Below, piece by piece: positions 39,319 through 48,843 of a stretch of 64,000 nucleotides of DNA. Numbering within the stretch: the stretch's first letter is position 1; every line of letters starts with the position of its first letter. The stretch spans positions 62,001-126,000 of the forward strand of contig NZ_FMCU01000003.1 of NCBI RefSeq assembly GCF_900091525.1, given 5' to 3'. The notes under the pieces are model-generated. The model worked only from the letters and a program-made list of their open reading frames with translations. It did no database searches and was not told the DNA's origin. Both the position numbers and the translations under genes were made by a program. Source of the stretch: Micromonospora matsumotoense (GTDB lineage Bacteria > Actinomycetota > Actinomycetes > Mycobacteriales > Micromonosporaceae).

Positions 39319-40632
39319 TCAGACTCCGACCGGCCCGGCGGTCGTGCCCCTGACCGGGGCGTCGGTGTCGGCCTCGGCCACCGTGGCGGCGTCGTCCTCG
39401 ACCAACTGGTCGACGTCGACCGGCACCACGTCGGGCACCTCGACCGGCGTACGCCGGCCCACCACCCGCTCGTAGAGCCGCTCCAGCGCGCCGGCCGTCC
39501 GCTCCCAGGTGTAACTGCACCGGACCCGGTCCACCGCGGCGTGCCCGTACGCGAACCGGCCCGCGTTGTCGGCGAGCAGCCGGCGCAGCGTCATGCCCAG
39601 CGTGCGGACGTCGCCGGGGGGCACCAGCCGGCCGGTGACCTCGTCGACCACCGCGTCGGCGATCCCGCCCATGGCGTAGCCGACCACCGGCACGCCGCAC
39701 GCCATCGCCTCCAGCGACACCCGCCCCGCACAGGAGTAGTGCGGGGTACAGGCCACCACGTCGGCGGAGCGGTACCAGGTCGCCAGTTGGTCGTGCGGCA
39801 CCGCGCCGACCAGCGTGACCTGGTCGGCGACCCCGGTGCGCTCGGCCAACTCCCGCAGCCGCCGGGCCTCCGCGTGGGTGGCCAACTGGTCGGCCGGCGG
39901 CCCACCGGCGATCACCAGCTCCGCGTCGCCGACCAGCCGCATCGCCCGGATCAGGTCGTCCTGCCCGTGCCCCGGGGAGAGCCCGCCGACGGAGAGGATG
40001 CGGGCCCGTCGGTCCCGGGGGGCGGCCTCACCGTCGGGGTGGAACCGCTCGACGTCCACGCCGGTCGGCACCATCGCCACCGAGGTCCGTCGCAGCCCCA
40101 TCCGGGTCAGCTCGTCGACCTCGTCGTTGCACTGGGCCACGGCGACGTCCACCGCCCGGAGAAGCGCCCGCTCCAGCGGAATCCGCTCGCCCGGTCCGGC
40201 GTACTGGCGGCCGAGGTGGCGGCGTTGTTCGACGCCGAGCGAGTGGAAGGTCTGCACCACCGGAATGTTCGTTTCGCGGACCGCGTGCGCGGCGGCCAGG
40301 CCCCCGATCCAGTAGTGCCCGTGCACCACCTCGGGCGTCCACTCCCCGGCCCAGCGTTCGGCCAACCAGCGGCCCAGCTCCGGGACGTACGGGACCAGGT
40401 CGGCGGTGGCGGTGGGCTGGGCCGGGCCGACGGGCACCCGTTCCACCCGGTAGCCGCCGATCTCGACGCTGGCCGCCAGGGCCGGGTCGTCGCGGCGCTC
40501 GTAGACCCGGACGTCGTGGCCTCGCCCGGCCAGCTCACCGGCGACCCGGGCGACGTGTTCGTGGGTACCGACGGGTGGTCCTTCCGCGGACCGGGACGGC
40601 CCGGCGTGCGCGCAGACGAGGCCGACGCGCAT
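39319..40632 (-). CDS. GT4-family glycosyltransferase
   Basis: 437-aa GT-B enzyme. N-terminal domain with PVGTHEHVARVAGELAGRGH and VVHGHYWIGGLAA; C-terminal domain with ILSVGGLSPGHGQDDLI and SCAGRVSLEAMACGVPVVGY, the retaining E-x7-E motif. It resembles MshA-like and D-inositol/sucrose-type glycosyltransferases, and may glycosylate a soluble or lipid acceptor. The last 45 residues are acidic and disordered. ATG 40632 has GGAGGTGCAC before it, a very good ribosome site. Confidence 0.85.
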   Translation of the reverse strand: MRVGLVCAHAGPSRSAEGPPVGTHEHVARVAGELAGRGHDVRVYERRDDPALAASVEIGGYRVERVPVGPAQPTATADLVPYVPELGRWLAERWAGEWTPEVVHGHYWIGGLAAAHAVRETNIPVVQTFHSLGVEQRRHLGRQYAGPGERIPLERALLRAVDVAVAQCNDEVDELTRMGLRRTSVAMVPTGVDVERFHPDGEAAPRDRRARILSVGGLSPGHGQDDLIRAMRLVGDAELVIAGGPPADQLATHAEARRLRELAERTGVADQVTLVGAVPHDQLATWYRSADVVACTPHYSCAGRVSLEAMACGVPVVGYAMGGIADAVVDEVTGRLVPPGDVRTLGMTLRRLLADNAGRFAYGHAAVDRVRCSYTWERTAGALERLYERVVGRRTPVEVPDVVPVDVDQLVEDDAATVAEADTDAPVRGTTAGPVGV

Positions 40633-40836
40633 GGTGCACCTCCATGCGATCTGCGAGGGATGGTCTCCGGTCAGAGCGTCCCATTAACCGGGGTGTCGCG
40701 AGCCGAAACCTCGCAGATCGGAAGCGGTCAGCGGCTGGTCGGAGCGGTCGTGGGCGGCAACCGCCACCAGCCGGGTCCGCACGATCAGTCGCCGCGGCTC
40801 GGCATGACCCGGCCGGCTCGGGGGTACCGACCAGAG
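40633..40836. other. Spacer between GT4 and the STAS/ATPase operon
   Basis: About 200 bases with the GT4 ribosome site and promoter region on the minus strand. No other gene or clear palindrome was seen. Confidence 0.5.
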
Positions 40837-40953
40837 ATGCCGATGACCCGCATCCTTGCCGAGGCCACCACGGTGGTCACCGACGCCTCCGGCGGGATCG
40901 ACGCCGGCCTGGCGTACCCCGTCTCCCGATCCGGACGGGCGGCACAACGATGA
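40837..40953 (+). CDS. 38-aa small protein, coupled to the STAS/ATPase gene
   Basis: Reads MPMTRILAEATTVVTDASGG-IDAGLAYPVSRSGRAAQR. The stop overlaps the next ATG (ATGA), which supports translation. It has no recognised domain. It may be a leader peptide or a small unknown protein. TACCGA lies 6 bases before the ATG but is a poor -10. Confidence 0.45.
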   Translation: MPMTRILAEATTVVTDASGGIDAGLAYPVSRSGRAAQR

Positions 40954-41747
40954 GCCGCGCCGAACTGCCCCCGACGCGTCCCGGGGCGGGTTCCCCCGGG
41001 ACGGTCCGCCCCTCGCAGGCGGGTTGCCGGGTGGCGGCCGACGAATCCTCGGCGCTGGTGTGGCTCAGTGGGGTGCTGGAGCCGGCCGAGCACGACCGGG
41101 TCCGGGACGCCCTGCTCGCCCGGCTCGGTGAACGGCCCGGCCCGATCGTGGTCGACCTGGGCGGGCTGCGGTCCGACAGGCCCACCGTCGGCCGGCTGCT
41201 GGCCGAGGTGCGGCGGACGGTGTGCGACTGGCCGGCGGCAGACCTGCTGGTGGTCGACCCGGCCGGGGCGGTCACCGGGGTCGCCGGGGAGTTGGCGGTC
41301 CATCCCCACCCGGACGACGCGACGGCCGCGCTGGCCCGTACGCCGATGGCGGCGGTGCTGACCGAGGAGCTGACGCCGGTGGTCGGGGCGGCCCGGCGGG
41401 CCCGGGAGCTGGTGACCGACGGTTGCGACCGGTGGGGCATGCCGGAGCTGACGGAACCGGCCTGCATCGCGGTCACCGAGCTGGTCAACAACGTGGTGGC
41501 GCACGCGGCGACCCCGATGACGCTGCGGTTGGCCCCGGGGGGCGACACCCTGCACCTGGCCGTCCGGGACCACTCCCGGCAGCAGCCGAGGTACGCGGGG
41601 CTGGCCCCGCTCACCTCGGCCGGCGGTCGGGGTCTGTTGCTGATCGACACGGTGGCCCGCCGCTGGGGCAGCACCCTGCTGCCGGACGGCAAGGTGATCT
41701 GGTGCGTGTTGCACACCGAGGACGAGTCGCACTGGCACCACGACTGA
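40950..41747 (+). CDS. STAS-like + HATPase regulatory protein (anti-sigma type)
   Basis: 265 aa. The N-terminal half (residues 25-125) has the alternating pattern of a STAS domain (VWLSGVLEPAEHDRVRDALL, then PIVVDLGGLRSDRP). The C-terminal half is a GHKL ATPase with ITELVNNVVAHAATPM-type N-box (VTELVNNVVAHA) and AGGRGLLLIDTVARRWG. Fusions of antagonist and anti-sigma kinase domains regulate sigma-factor partner switching. The ATG overlaps the upstream 38-aa frame. Confidence 0.8.
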   Translation: MSRAELPPTRPGAGSPGTVRPSQAGCRVAADESSALVWLSGVLEPAEHDRVRDALLARLGERPGPIVVDLGGLRSDRPTVGRLLAEVRRTVCDWPAADLLVVDPAGAVTGVAGELAVHPHPDDATAALARTPMAAVLTEELTPVVGAARRARELVTDGCDRWGMPELTEPACIAVTELVNNVVAHAATPMTLRLAPGGDTLHLAVRDHSRQQPRYAGLAPLTSAGGRGLLLIDTVARRWGSTLLPDGKVIWCVLHTEDESHWHHD

Positions 41748-41820
41748 TTCCTGCCCTTTCATCCCGATCCGGGGAGCGGGACCCGGTTACCCGACCCCTG
41801 CCAGTGGGTAGTGCTCAGCC

Positions 41821-42393
41821 ATGCGCGACGACGAGTTCCCGACCCCCGTGTCCGACCCCGAGGCGCTCGGCCTGCCCGACACCGCCGACGACGACTCGAC
41901 CGCCAACGACGACGTGCTGACCGGCCGGGAGGCCGACGGCCCGGACCCGGCCCAGCTGCCCGGCGACCGGACCCCGGTGGCGGTCGACCGCTTCGGCACC
42001 ACCGCCGACGAGCAACTCGACGGCGAGTCGCTGGACTACAAACTCGCCCGCGAGCAGTACGAGCGGCGGGCCGACGACCCGCTGGCCGGCCCGGTCGACC
42101 CGGACATCGCCGCCGAGGCGGAGAACGAGGAGGCCGCCGCGCAGGCCCAGCTCGACGCCGACGTGCTGGACCCGGGCCCGACCTCGGACCCGAACTCGCC
42201 GGTCTCGCTCTATGACCACGGTCAGCTCGGCACGGTCGCCGACGCCCAGGTGGGCCGCCTGGTCGAACCGGACGAGGGCGCCCGCACCGACCAGGAGACC
42301 GACAACGTCGCGTACGACGCGGGCGCGGCCGGCGGCGGCGCGAGCGCCGAAGAGCTGGCCATCCACGAGACCCGGCCGCCCGAGGCGCACTGA
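41821..42393 (+). CDS. DUF5709-type acidic protein
   Basis: 190-aa very acidic, disordered-looking protein with MRDDEFPTPVSDPEALGLPD at the start and repeated Asp/Glu stretches. LDGESLDYKLAREQ and LLYDHGQLG-type segments (SLYDHGQLGTV) match the DUF5709 family of actinobacteria. No catalytic residues are evident. Function unknown. Confidence 0.75.
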   Translation: MRDDEFPTPVSDPEALGLPDTADDDSTANDDVLTGREADGPDPAQLPGDRTPVAVDRFGTTADEQLDGESLDYKLAREQYERRADDPLAGPVDPDIAAEAENEEAAAQAQLDADVLDPGPTSDPNSPVSLYDHGQLGTVADAQVGRLVEPDEGARTDQETDNVAYDAGAAGGGASAEELAIHETRPPEAH

Positions 42394-42412
42394 CCCCGGT
42401 CGCCCGGGCCCG

Positions 42413-43081
42413 TCAGTCGTCCAGGCCCCGCTCGATCGCGTAGCGGGTCAGCTCCACCCGGTTGTGCAGTTGGAGCTTGCCCAGCGTGTTCTGCACATGG
42501 TTCTGCACGGTGCGGTGCGACAGCCCGAGCCGCCCGGCGATCTGCTTGTAGGACAGCCCCTTCGCCACCAGCCGCAGCACCTCGGTCTCCCGTTCGGTGA
42601 GCCGGGGTGCCGCGTCGTGTCCGCCGTCGGCCGTCCCGCCGGCCGGGGGGTCCGCGGCGAGCCGCCGGTACTCGCCCAGCACCAGACCGGCCAGGCCGGG
42701 GGTGAAGACCGGCTCACCGGCCGCGGTCCGGCGCACCGCGTCCAGGAACTCCGCCGGGCCCGCCGACTTCAACAGGTAGCCGGTGGCGCCGGCCTTCACC
42801 GCGTCCAGGACGCCCTGTTGCTCGCCGCTGGCCGACAGCATCAGCACCCGGACCCGGGGCAGCGCGGCGCGCAGCCCGTGGATCACCTCCACCCCGGAGA
42901 TGTCCGGCAACTGGAGGTCGAGCACCACCAGGTCGGGTCGGGCGGCCGCGGCCACCCGGACCGCCTGGCGGCCCTCGCCGCTGGTCGCCACCACCAGGTG
43001 GCCGGCCTCGGTGAGATCCCGGGCCACCCCCTCCCGCCACATCGGGTGGTCGTCGACCACCATCACCCGCATCCCGGTCAT
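42413..43081 (-). CDS. NarL/LuxR-type response regulator
   Basis: 222 aa. Receiver domain with VVDDHPMWREGVARDL (phosphoacceptor acidic pocket), LDLQLPDISG (phosphorylated Asp) and KAGATGYLLKSAGP; C-terminal helix-turn-helix with LTEREVLRLVAKGLSYKQIA-type LuxR signature (TERETEVLRLVAKGLSYKQI). Its ATG 43081 overlaps the stop of the sensor kinase gene (ATGA), so the kinase is its cognate partner. Target genes unknown. Confidence 0.93.
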   Translation of the reverse strand: MTGMRVMVVDDHPMWREGVARDLTEAGHLVVATSGEGRQAVRVAAAARPDLVVLDLQLPDISGVEVIHGLRAALPRVRVLMLSASGEQQGVLDAVKAGATGYLLKSAGPAEFLDAVRRTAAGEPVFTPGLAGLVLGEYRRLAADPPAGGTADGGHDAAPRLTERETEVLRLVAKGLSYKQIAGRLGLSHRTVQNHVQNTLGKLQLHNRVELTRYAIERGLDD

Positions 43082-44220
43082 CGCTTCCCCCTCGGCACCA
43101 TCAGTTCGAGTTCGGTGCCCTCCCCCGGTGTCGAGACGATCCGCGTCTCGCCGCCGAGGTCGGCTATCCGACCGCGGATGGCCTGGGCCACCCCCAGCCG
43201 CCCCTGCCGGGCCGCCTCGACCAGCCGGCCCTCCGCAATACCCGGACCCGCGTCACGGACCGACACGGTCACCGTCTCCCCCTCGTCCTCGACCAGCACC
43301 CAGGCCCGCCCGTCGGCGTGCCGCCGCACGTTGTCCAGCGCCGCCGCCGTCGCGGCGGCCACCTCCCGGGCCACCAGGGTGGGCAGCGGCACCGGCGTGG
43401 CCGGGGCGGAGACCTGCACCGCCGCCGAGGCGTACCCGGCCAGCAGGGAACGCAGGTCCACCTCCCCCACCGGGTCGGCGGGGGACGCCGGCGGGGCCCC
43501 GGAGATCAACGCGCGGAGCGCCACCTCCTGCTGGCCGGCGAGTCGGGCCAGCTCACCGGCCTCCCCGTCCAGGTGTGCCCCGCGCCGCTGGACCAGCGCC
43601 AGCACCTGGAGCACCGAGTCGTGGATGTCCCGGGCCAGCCGCTCCCGTTCCCGGGTCGCCGCCTCCAACTCCACCGCCCGCTGCAACCGCTCCTCGGCGG
43701 TCACCGCCAACCGGGCCACGTGCCCCACCACCACCCCGGCGAGCAGCAGCAGGATCACCCCGGTCAGCGAGGACGGGCCGATCCGGCCCCGGGTGGCCAG
43801 ATCCGTGCCGCCGACCAGCAACGCGGCCACCGTGCCGCGCCGCCGCCCGCCGGAGACCGCCCAGGCCAGCACCGGCCCGGCCAGCCAGGCCACGGCCAGG
43901 GCCGGCACCCCGGCTGCCAGCGCCGGGCGGCCCACCACCCACGGCGTGACGGCCAGGATCAGCAGGACCACGCCGAGGTCGGCCAGGAGCAGCGGCCAGC
44001 CCCGGTTGGCCGGCCGGGCGTAGCCGGCCGCGGTCACCCCGGACCAGGCCAGCATCACCAGCAGTACGCCCCCGGCGGCGAGCGGGTGGGCGTACCGGTC
44101 GGCGTCGCGCAGGACCAGCAGCCCGACGTACGCCAGCGAGGCGAAGCGGAAGACCGCGACGGAGCGCCAGAGCGGGACCTCGAAACCACCCGGCGGGGAC
44201 GACGGCATGGGCGTCACCAT
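43078..44220 (-). CDS. MacS-type sensor histidine kinase (HisKA_3)
   Basis: 380 aa. About six membrane helices (residues 20-190, in MacS/DUF5931 fashion), then the HisKA_3 phosphoacceptor RERERLARDIHDSVLQVLAL and an ATPase domain with NVRRHADGRA, DAGPGIAEG and GEGTELEL. The signal is likely a membrane or extracellular cue. ATG 44220 chosen; the stop overlaps the regulator ATG. With the downstream regulator it forms a complete two-component system. Confidence 0.9.
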   Translation of the reverse strand: MVTPMPSSPPGGFEVPLWRSVAVFRFASLAYVGLLVLRDADRYAHPLAAGGVLLVMLAWSGVTAAGYARPANRGWPLLLADLGVVLLILAVTPWVVGRPALAAGVPALAVAWLAGPVLAWAVSGGRRRGTVAALLVGGTDLATRGRIGPSSLTGVILLLLAGVVVGHVARLAVTAEERLQRAVELEAATRERERLARDIHDSVLQVLALVQRRGAHLDGEAGELARLAGQQEVALRALISGAPPASPADPVGEVDLRSLLAGYASAAVQVSAPATPVPLPTLVAREVAAATAAALDNVRRHADGRAWVLVEDEGETVTVSVRDAGPGIAEGRLVEAARQGRLGVAQAIRGRIADLGGETRIVSTPGEGTELELMVPRGKR

Positions 44221-44329
44221 GCCACAGCCGCCCCGGTCACCCGCCGGGCCGGCCGGTGCGGCACGGACAACCCTGACGTACGGTAGAAACAGCGCGAAAG
44301 ACTCCGAGATCGCTGCCGGGACAGGGCCC

Positions 44330-44764
44330 ATGACGAACGCAGAACTTCCCACACCGCGTACGGTGGTGCCCATCGAACCTTCCCTTCTCATCGCCGAGGC
44401 GTTCGACCAGGCACAGGTGACCGAGCTGAGACACTCGGTCAGCTCCTGCGCGCACTCGGCCGGGCTGACCGGTCAGCGGCTCGACGACTTCGTGCTGGCC
44501 GTCAACGAGCTGATCACCAACGCCGTCCGGCACGGCGGCGGTCAGGGCTGGCTGCGGCTCTGGCGACGCCCCGGCCGGCTGGTCTGCGAGGTCTCCGACC
44601 ACGGCAACGGCATGAGCGAGCAGCAGCTCGACGACCGCAGCCGGCCGGCCCCGGACACGGCCGGCGGCTGGGGGCTCTGGTTGGCCCGGGAGCTCAGCGA
44701 CGCGATGCAGGTCGAGAGCGGCCCGGCCGGCACCACCGTCCGGATCAGCGCCGCCGCCGACTGA
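44330..44764 (+). CDS. RsbW-like anti-sigma/kinase ATPase
   Basis: 144 aa. GHKL ATPase with FVLAVNELITNAVRHGGGQG (N-box), VSDHGNGMS and TAGGWGLWLARELSD (G-boxes). It is a free-standing anti-sigma regulatory factor kinase, divergent from the MacS-type kinase across 109 bases. No sigma or anti-anti-sigma gene is adjacent; it may act in partner switching with the STAS-containing protein at 40950. Confidence 0.85.
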   Translation: MTNAELPTPRTVVPIEPSLLIAEAFDQAQVTELRHSVSSCAHSAGLTGQRLDDFVLAVNELITNAVRHGGGQGWLRLWRRPGRLVCEVSDHGNGMSEQQLDDRSRPAPDTAGGWGLWLARELSDAMQVESGPAGTTVRISAAAD

Positions 44765-44779
44765 CCACCGGCGGCCGAG

Positions 44780-45718
44780 TCAGCCGAACAGGGCGCTGAC
44801 CGACTCGCCGTTGTGGATCCGGCGCATCGCCTCGGCCAGCGCCGGGGCCACCGACAGCACCGTCAGCTCCGGCACCCGCTTCTCCTGCGGGATCGGCACC
44901 GTGTTGGTGCAGACGATCTCACGTACCCCCTCGGTGGCGCTGAGCCGCGCCAACGCGCCGCTGGAGAACAGGCCGTGGGTGCAGGCCAGCCGGATCGACC
45001 GGACGTTGCGCTCCCGCAGGTGGGCCATCAGCTCGATCACCGTGCTGCCCTTGGCGATCTCGTCGTCCAGCACGATCACGTCCCGGTCGGCCACCTCGCC
45101 GATCACCGTGCTGATGGTGACCCGGTCGTCGCTGAACCGCTGCTTGGCCCCCGCCGCGACGGGGGTGCCGAGCATCCGGGCGAACGCCGCCGCCTCCTTG
45201 GCGTTGCCCAGGTCCGGCGAGACCACCACCGTGTTGCCCAGGTCGTACCCCCGGAAGTGGGCGGCCAACTCCCGCAGGGCGTGCAGGTGGTCGACCGGGA
45301 CGCTGAAGAAGCCGTGCACCTGCGGCGAGTGCAGGGTCATCGCCAGCACCCGCTGGGCGCCGGCCGAGGTGAGCAGGTCAGCCACCAGCCGGGCGCCGAT
45401 GGAGATGCGCGGGGCGTCCTTCTTGTCCGACCGGGCGTACGCGTAGTGCGGCAGGACCACGGTGATCCGCCCGGCCGACGCGCCCCGGGCGGCGTCGATC
45501 ATGAGCAGCAGCTCGACCAGGTTCTCCTGGACGGGCGGCACCAGGGGCTGGATCAGGAAGACGTCCCGCTCCCGGCAGTTCGCCTGCAACTGCACCTCCA
45601 GGCAGTCGTTGGCGAACCGGGACACCCGCACCGGGTGCAGCGGCACCCCCAGGTGGGCACAGATCTCGGCGGCGAGGTCGGGATGGGCGGTTCCACTGAA
45701 CACGGCGATGTCGCGCAC
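44780..45718 (-). CDS. prs: Ribose-phosphate pyrophosphokinase
   Basis: 312-aa PRPP synthetase. It has [20 protein letters not shown], the catalytic flexible loop [20 protein letters not shown], the ribose-phosphate loop [13 protein letters not shown] and the PRPP-binding [17 protein letters not shown]. It lacks some residues of the main housekeeping form (shorter N-terminus), so a second, specialised prs is possible. GTG 45718. It supplies PRPP for nucleotide and histidine synthesis. Confidence 0.9.
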   Translation of the reverse strand: MRDIAVFSGTAHPDLAAEICAHLGVPLHPVRVSRFANDCLEVQLQANCRERDVFLIQPLVPPVQENLVELLLMIDAARGASAGRITVVLPHYAYARSDKKDAPRISIGARLVADLLTSAGAQRVLAMTLHSPQVHGFFSVPVDHLHALRELAAHFRGYDLGNTVVVSPDLGNAKEAAAFARMLGTPVAAGAKQRFSDDRVTISTVIGEVADRDVIVLDDEIAKGSTVIELMAHLRERNVRSIRLACTHGLFSSGALARLSATEGVREIVCTNTVPIPQEKRVPELTVLSVAPALAEAMRRIHNGESVSALFG

Positions 45719-45769
45719 GTCTGGAGATCGTACGGAGCCACCGCGGTTCTCCGGAGCGCACCCGGCCGG

Positions 45770-45775
45770 TACGGT
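45770..45775 (+). promoter_or_regulatory. -10 hexamer TACGGT, leaderless-type promoter of glpK
   Basis: TACGGT ends 6 bases before the glpK ATG at 45782. It is the same hexamer that precedes the dehydrogenase at 4154 on the other strand. Confidence 0.5.
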
Positions 45776-45781
45776 GCCGAA

Positions 45782-47266
45782 ATGACCGGAGAGTACGTCG
45801 CCGCCATCGACCAGGGCACCACCTCGTCGCGCTGCATCGTCTTCGACCGGGCCGGTGAGATCGTCGCCGTCGCCCAACGCGAGCACCGGCAGATCTTCCC
45901 CCGGCCCGGCTGGGTGGAGCACGACGCCGAGGAGATCTGGGCCAACGTCGAACGGGTGGTCCGCGACGCGCTGGCCGCCGCCGGCACCGGCCCGGACGGG
46001 TTGGCCGCCGTCGGCATCACCAACCAGCGGGAGACCACCGTGGTCTGGGACCGGGCGACCGGCCGGCCGGTCGCCCCCGCGATCGTCTGGCAGGACACCC
46101 GGACCGGTCCGCTGCTGCGCGAGCTGGCCGGGTCGTACGGCGAGGAGAAGCTGCGGGCCCGGACCGGCCTCACCCTGGCCACCTACTTCGCCGGCCCGAA
46201 GCTGCGCTGGCTGCTGGACCACGTCGACGGGCTGCGCGGGCGCGCCGAGCGGGGCGAGGTCCTCTTCGGCACCATGGACAGCTGGCTGATCTGGAAGCTG
46301 ACCGGTCGGCACGTCACCGACGTGACCAACGCCAGCCGGACCATGCTGATGGACCTGGAGACCCTCGACTGGGACCCGGAGCTGCTCGACGCGCTGGGCG
46401 TCCCGGCCGGGATGCTGCCGCAGATCCGCAGCTCGGCGGAGGTCTACGGGACCGCCCACGGGGTGCTCGCCGGGGTGCCGGTGGCCAGCGCGCTCGGCGA
46501 CCAGCAGGCCGCCCTGTTCGGGCAGACCTGCTTCCAACCCGGCGAGGCGAAGTGCACCTACGGCACCGGCAGCTTCCTGCTGCTCAACACCGGGGCCAGT
46601 CCGGTGCCGTCCACCCACGGGCTGCTGACCACGGTGGCCTACCGGATCGACGGCCAGCCGGCCGCGTACGCCCTGGAGGGGGCGATCGCGGTGACCGGTT
46701 CGCTGGTGCAGTGGTTGCGGGACAACCTCGGGTTGATCTCCTCGGCCGCCGAGATCGAGGAGTTGGCCGCCAGCGTGGACGACAACGGGGGCTGCTATGT
46801 TGTGCCCGCCTTCTCCGGGCTGTTCGCGCCGCACTGGCGTCCGGACGCCCGGGGGGTGATCGCCGGGCTGACCGGTTACATCACCAAGGGGCACCTGGCG
46901 CGGGCGGCGCTGGAGGCGTCCGCCTGGCAGACCCGGGAGGTGGTCGACGCGATGAACGCCGACTCCGACGTGGCGCTGCGCCGGTTGCGGGTGGACGGTG
47001 GGATGACCGCCAACGGGCTGCTGATGCAGTTCCTCGCCGACGTGCTGGAGGTGCCGGTGGTCCGCTCCCGGATCACCGAGACCACCTGCCTCGGCGCGGC
47101 GTACGCGGCCGGGCTGGCGGTCGGTTTCTGGCCGGACCTGGCGACCCTGCGGGCCCAGTGGCGCTCCGACGCGCAGTGGGAGTCCCGGATGGACCCGGCG
47201 GACCGGCAGCGGGAACTGGGCCGGTGGCGCAAGGCGGTCACCCGCACGCTCGACTGGGTCGACTGA
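45782..47266 (+). CDS. glpK: Glycerol kinase
   Basis: 494-aa FGGY kinase. [15 protein letters not shown] (about residue 7), [38 protein letters not shown] and [13 protein letters not shown] are signature regions. It phosphorylates glycerol to glycerol-3-phosphate in the cytosol. ATG 45782 lies 6 bases after a TACGGT hexamer, so it is leaderless. No glpF or glpD lies next to it here. Confidence 0.95.
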   Translation: MTGEYVAAIDQGTTSSRCIVFDRAGEIVAVAQREHRQIFPRPGWVEHDAEEIWANVERVVRDALAAAGTGPDGLAAVGITNQRETTVVWDRATGRPVAPAIVWQDTRTGPLLRELAGSYGEEKLRARTGLTLATYFAGPKLRWLLDHVDGLRGRAERGEVLFGTMDSWLIWKLTGRHVTDVTNASRTMLMDLETLDWDPELLDALGVPAGMLPQIRSSAEVYGTAHGVLAGVPVASALGDQQAALFGQTCFQPGEAKCTYGTGSFLLLNTGASPVPSTHGLLTTVAYRIDGQPAAYALEGAIAVTGSLVQWLRDNLGLISSAAEIEELAASVDDNGGCYVVPAFSGLFAPHWRPDARGVIAGLTGYITKGHLARAALEASAWQTREVVDAMNADSDVALRRLRVDGGMTANGLLMQFLADVLEVPVVRSRITETTCLGAAYAAGLAVGFWPDLATLRAQWRSDAQWESRMDPADRQRELGRWRKAVTRTLDWVD

Positions 47267-47337
47267 CTCCGGCGGCGACCCGCCGGTCGATCGGTTCCCG
47301 ACGCCCCGACCGATACGATCGGCCGGGGGGATGCCAC

Positions 47338-48753
47338 ATGCAGACAGTCGGTCCGTACGCGCTGCACCGCAAGATCAGTACGTGCGAGCTGGGAGAGGTG
47401 TGGGCCGCGCGGGACAGCGCGGAGCGGCCGTTCACCGTGGCCGTGCTCGCGCCCGCCGCCGCCGAGGGTGGCTGGCGGGAGGCGTTCGCCGCAGCGGCCA
47501 ACACACTGGCCCGCTCGGACGGCCTGCCCATCACCGGGGCCAACCACACCGGCCCGGTCCCCTGGGTGGCCTGCGCCGCCGAGCAGGGCGCAGGTGCCGC
47601 GCACGTCTTCCTCGCCCTCGGCCAGCGGCTCACCCCGGTCGGGGAGCCCTCGGCCGGGACCGGACCGCAGGGGGTCGGCCCGCCCGCCGGTCCCGCCCCG
47701 GCGACCCGGGCGGCCGGCGTGGGGCCGGCGACCGACCACCCGACCGGGCGGCCCGGCGGTGGCGCGTCAGCTGCCCCGGCGGACGGATCGCGCGCGCCCA
47801 TGGCTACCGCCCTCTCCGCCGGGCCGGCCACCGACGGCAGCGCCCCACCGGCCGGTGCGCCCCGCCCGTCGGGGCCGACCTCCCCCGCCCCGCAACCGCC
47901 GGCCCCGCCCCGGACGGCGTCGACGCCGCAGCAGGCGCTGCCGGCCCTGCCGCGGCCAGCCCCGCACCAGGTGGTGCCGTACCCGCATCCACCGGTCATG
48001 CCCCGACCCGCGCCGGCCGGGTACCCGGCGTATCCGCCGGTCACGGCGCGCGGCCGGAGTCATACCGGATGGTGGTTGGCGCTGGTCGCGGTGGTCGCCC
48101 TGGTCGCGGCGGCGGTCGGCGCGGTCGGCGGGTTCGGCCTCGCGGGTCGGTCCGACGGCGGCCGGACCGGTGTCGTCGCCGGCACGGCCACGCCGACCCC
48201 GAGCGCCGACCTGGGGCTGCCGGGCACCCCGCCGCGCCAGCCGGGGGTGGAACCACCGATCGGCGGCGGCTGGCCGGCCGCCGCGCCCACCTTCGCCGGC
48301 ACCGATCCGACCCGGGAGATCACCGGCCTGGCCGGGGTCGACTTCAGCTTCCGGGTGCCCATCGGCTGGAGCTGCACCGAGGCCGGCCGCACCAGCGGTT
48401 CGGCGCACTACCGGTGCGGCATCCCGGCCGCCGACGGGTCGATCATCGGTGGCGACCTGGTCGTCCGGCAGTGCCCCCGGCTCTGCACCGACGAGCGCCG
48501 CACCGCGCTGCGTCGGCAGGAGGAGGCATGGGGGTTGCAGTGGGTACGCAGCGGCGAGTTCACCACCTGGGCCGAGACCGCCCGGGTGGACGGTGCGCCC
48601 CGCTACGGGCTGGTCTACCTCTCCTACTGGCGCAGCGTGCCGGAGGACGCGATCGACCGGCAGTTGGTGCTCCGGATGACCGCGCCCCTGGACCGGGCGG
48701 ACGAGGTGCGCAAGGTGGCCGCCTCGGTGCGCGCGGCCACCTTCACCATCTGA
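47338..48753 (+). CDS. Membrane protein with kinase-N-lobe-like start and extracytoplasmic domain
   Basis: 471 aa. The first 30 residues (MQTVGPYALHRKISTCELGE, then VWAARDS) resemble the glycine loop of a Ser/Thr kinase N-lobe, but no catalytic lysine, HRD or DFG region follows; a Pro/Ala/Gly-rich stretch (about residues 105-240) replaces the rest. A single membrane helix (about residues 242-268) leads to an extracytoplasmic domain with four cysteines (GWSCTEAG, YRCGIP, RQCPRLC), probably two disulfides. The ATG follows a GGGGGG ribosome site. It heads the beta-helix/AAA and glycan operon; it may sense or anchor the complex. Function unknown. Confidence 0.7.
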   Translation: MQTVGPYALHRKISTCELGEVWAARDSAERPFTVAVLAPAAAEGGWREAFAAAANTLARSDGLPITGANHTGPVPWVACAAEQGAGAAHVFLALGQRLTPVGEPSAGTGPQGVGPPAGPAPATRAAGVGPATDHPTGRPGGGASAAPADGSRAPMATALSAGPATDGSAPPAGAPRPSGPTSPAPQPPAPPRTASTPQQALPALPRPAPHQVVPYPHPPVMPRPAPAGYPAYPPVTARGRSHTGWWLALVAVVALVAAAVGAVGGFGLAGRSDGGRTGVVAGTATPTPSADLGLPGTPPRQPGVEPPIGGGWPAAAPTFAGTDPTREITGLAGVDFSFRVPIGWSCTEAGRTSGSAHYRCGIPAADGSIIGGDLVVRQCPRLCTDERRTALRRQEEAWGLQWVRSGEFTTWAETARVDGAPRYGLVYLSYWRSVPEDAIDRQLVLRMTAPLDRADEVRKVAASVRAATFTI

Positions 48754-48843
48754 CGCGGGGGCGAGTCGACCCCCCGTCGACCGGTACCCTTCGACCGGAC
48801 GTCGACGACGAACCGGTCCGTCCTTCCACGACCGAGCGGGACC

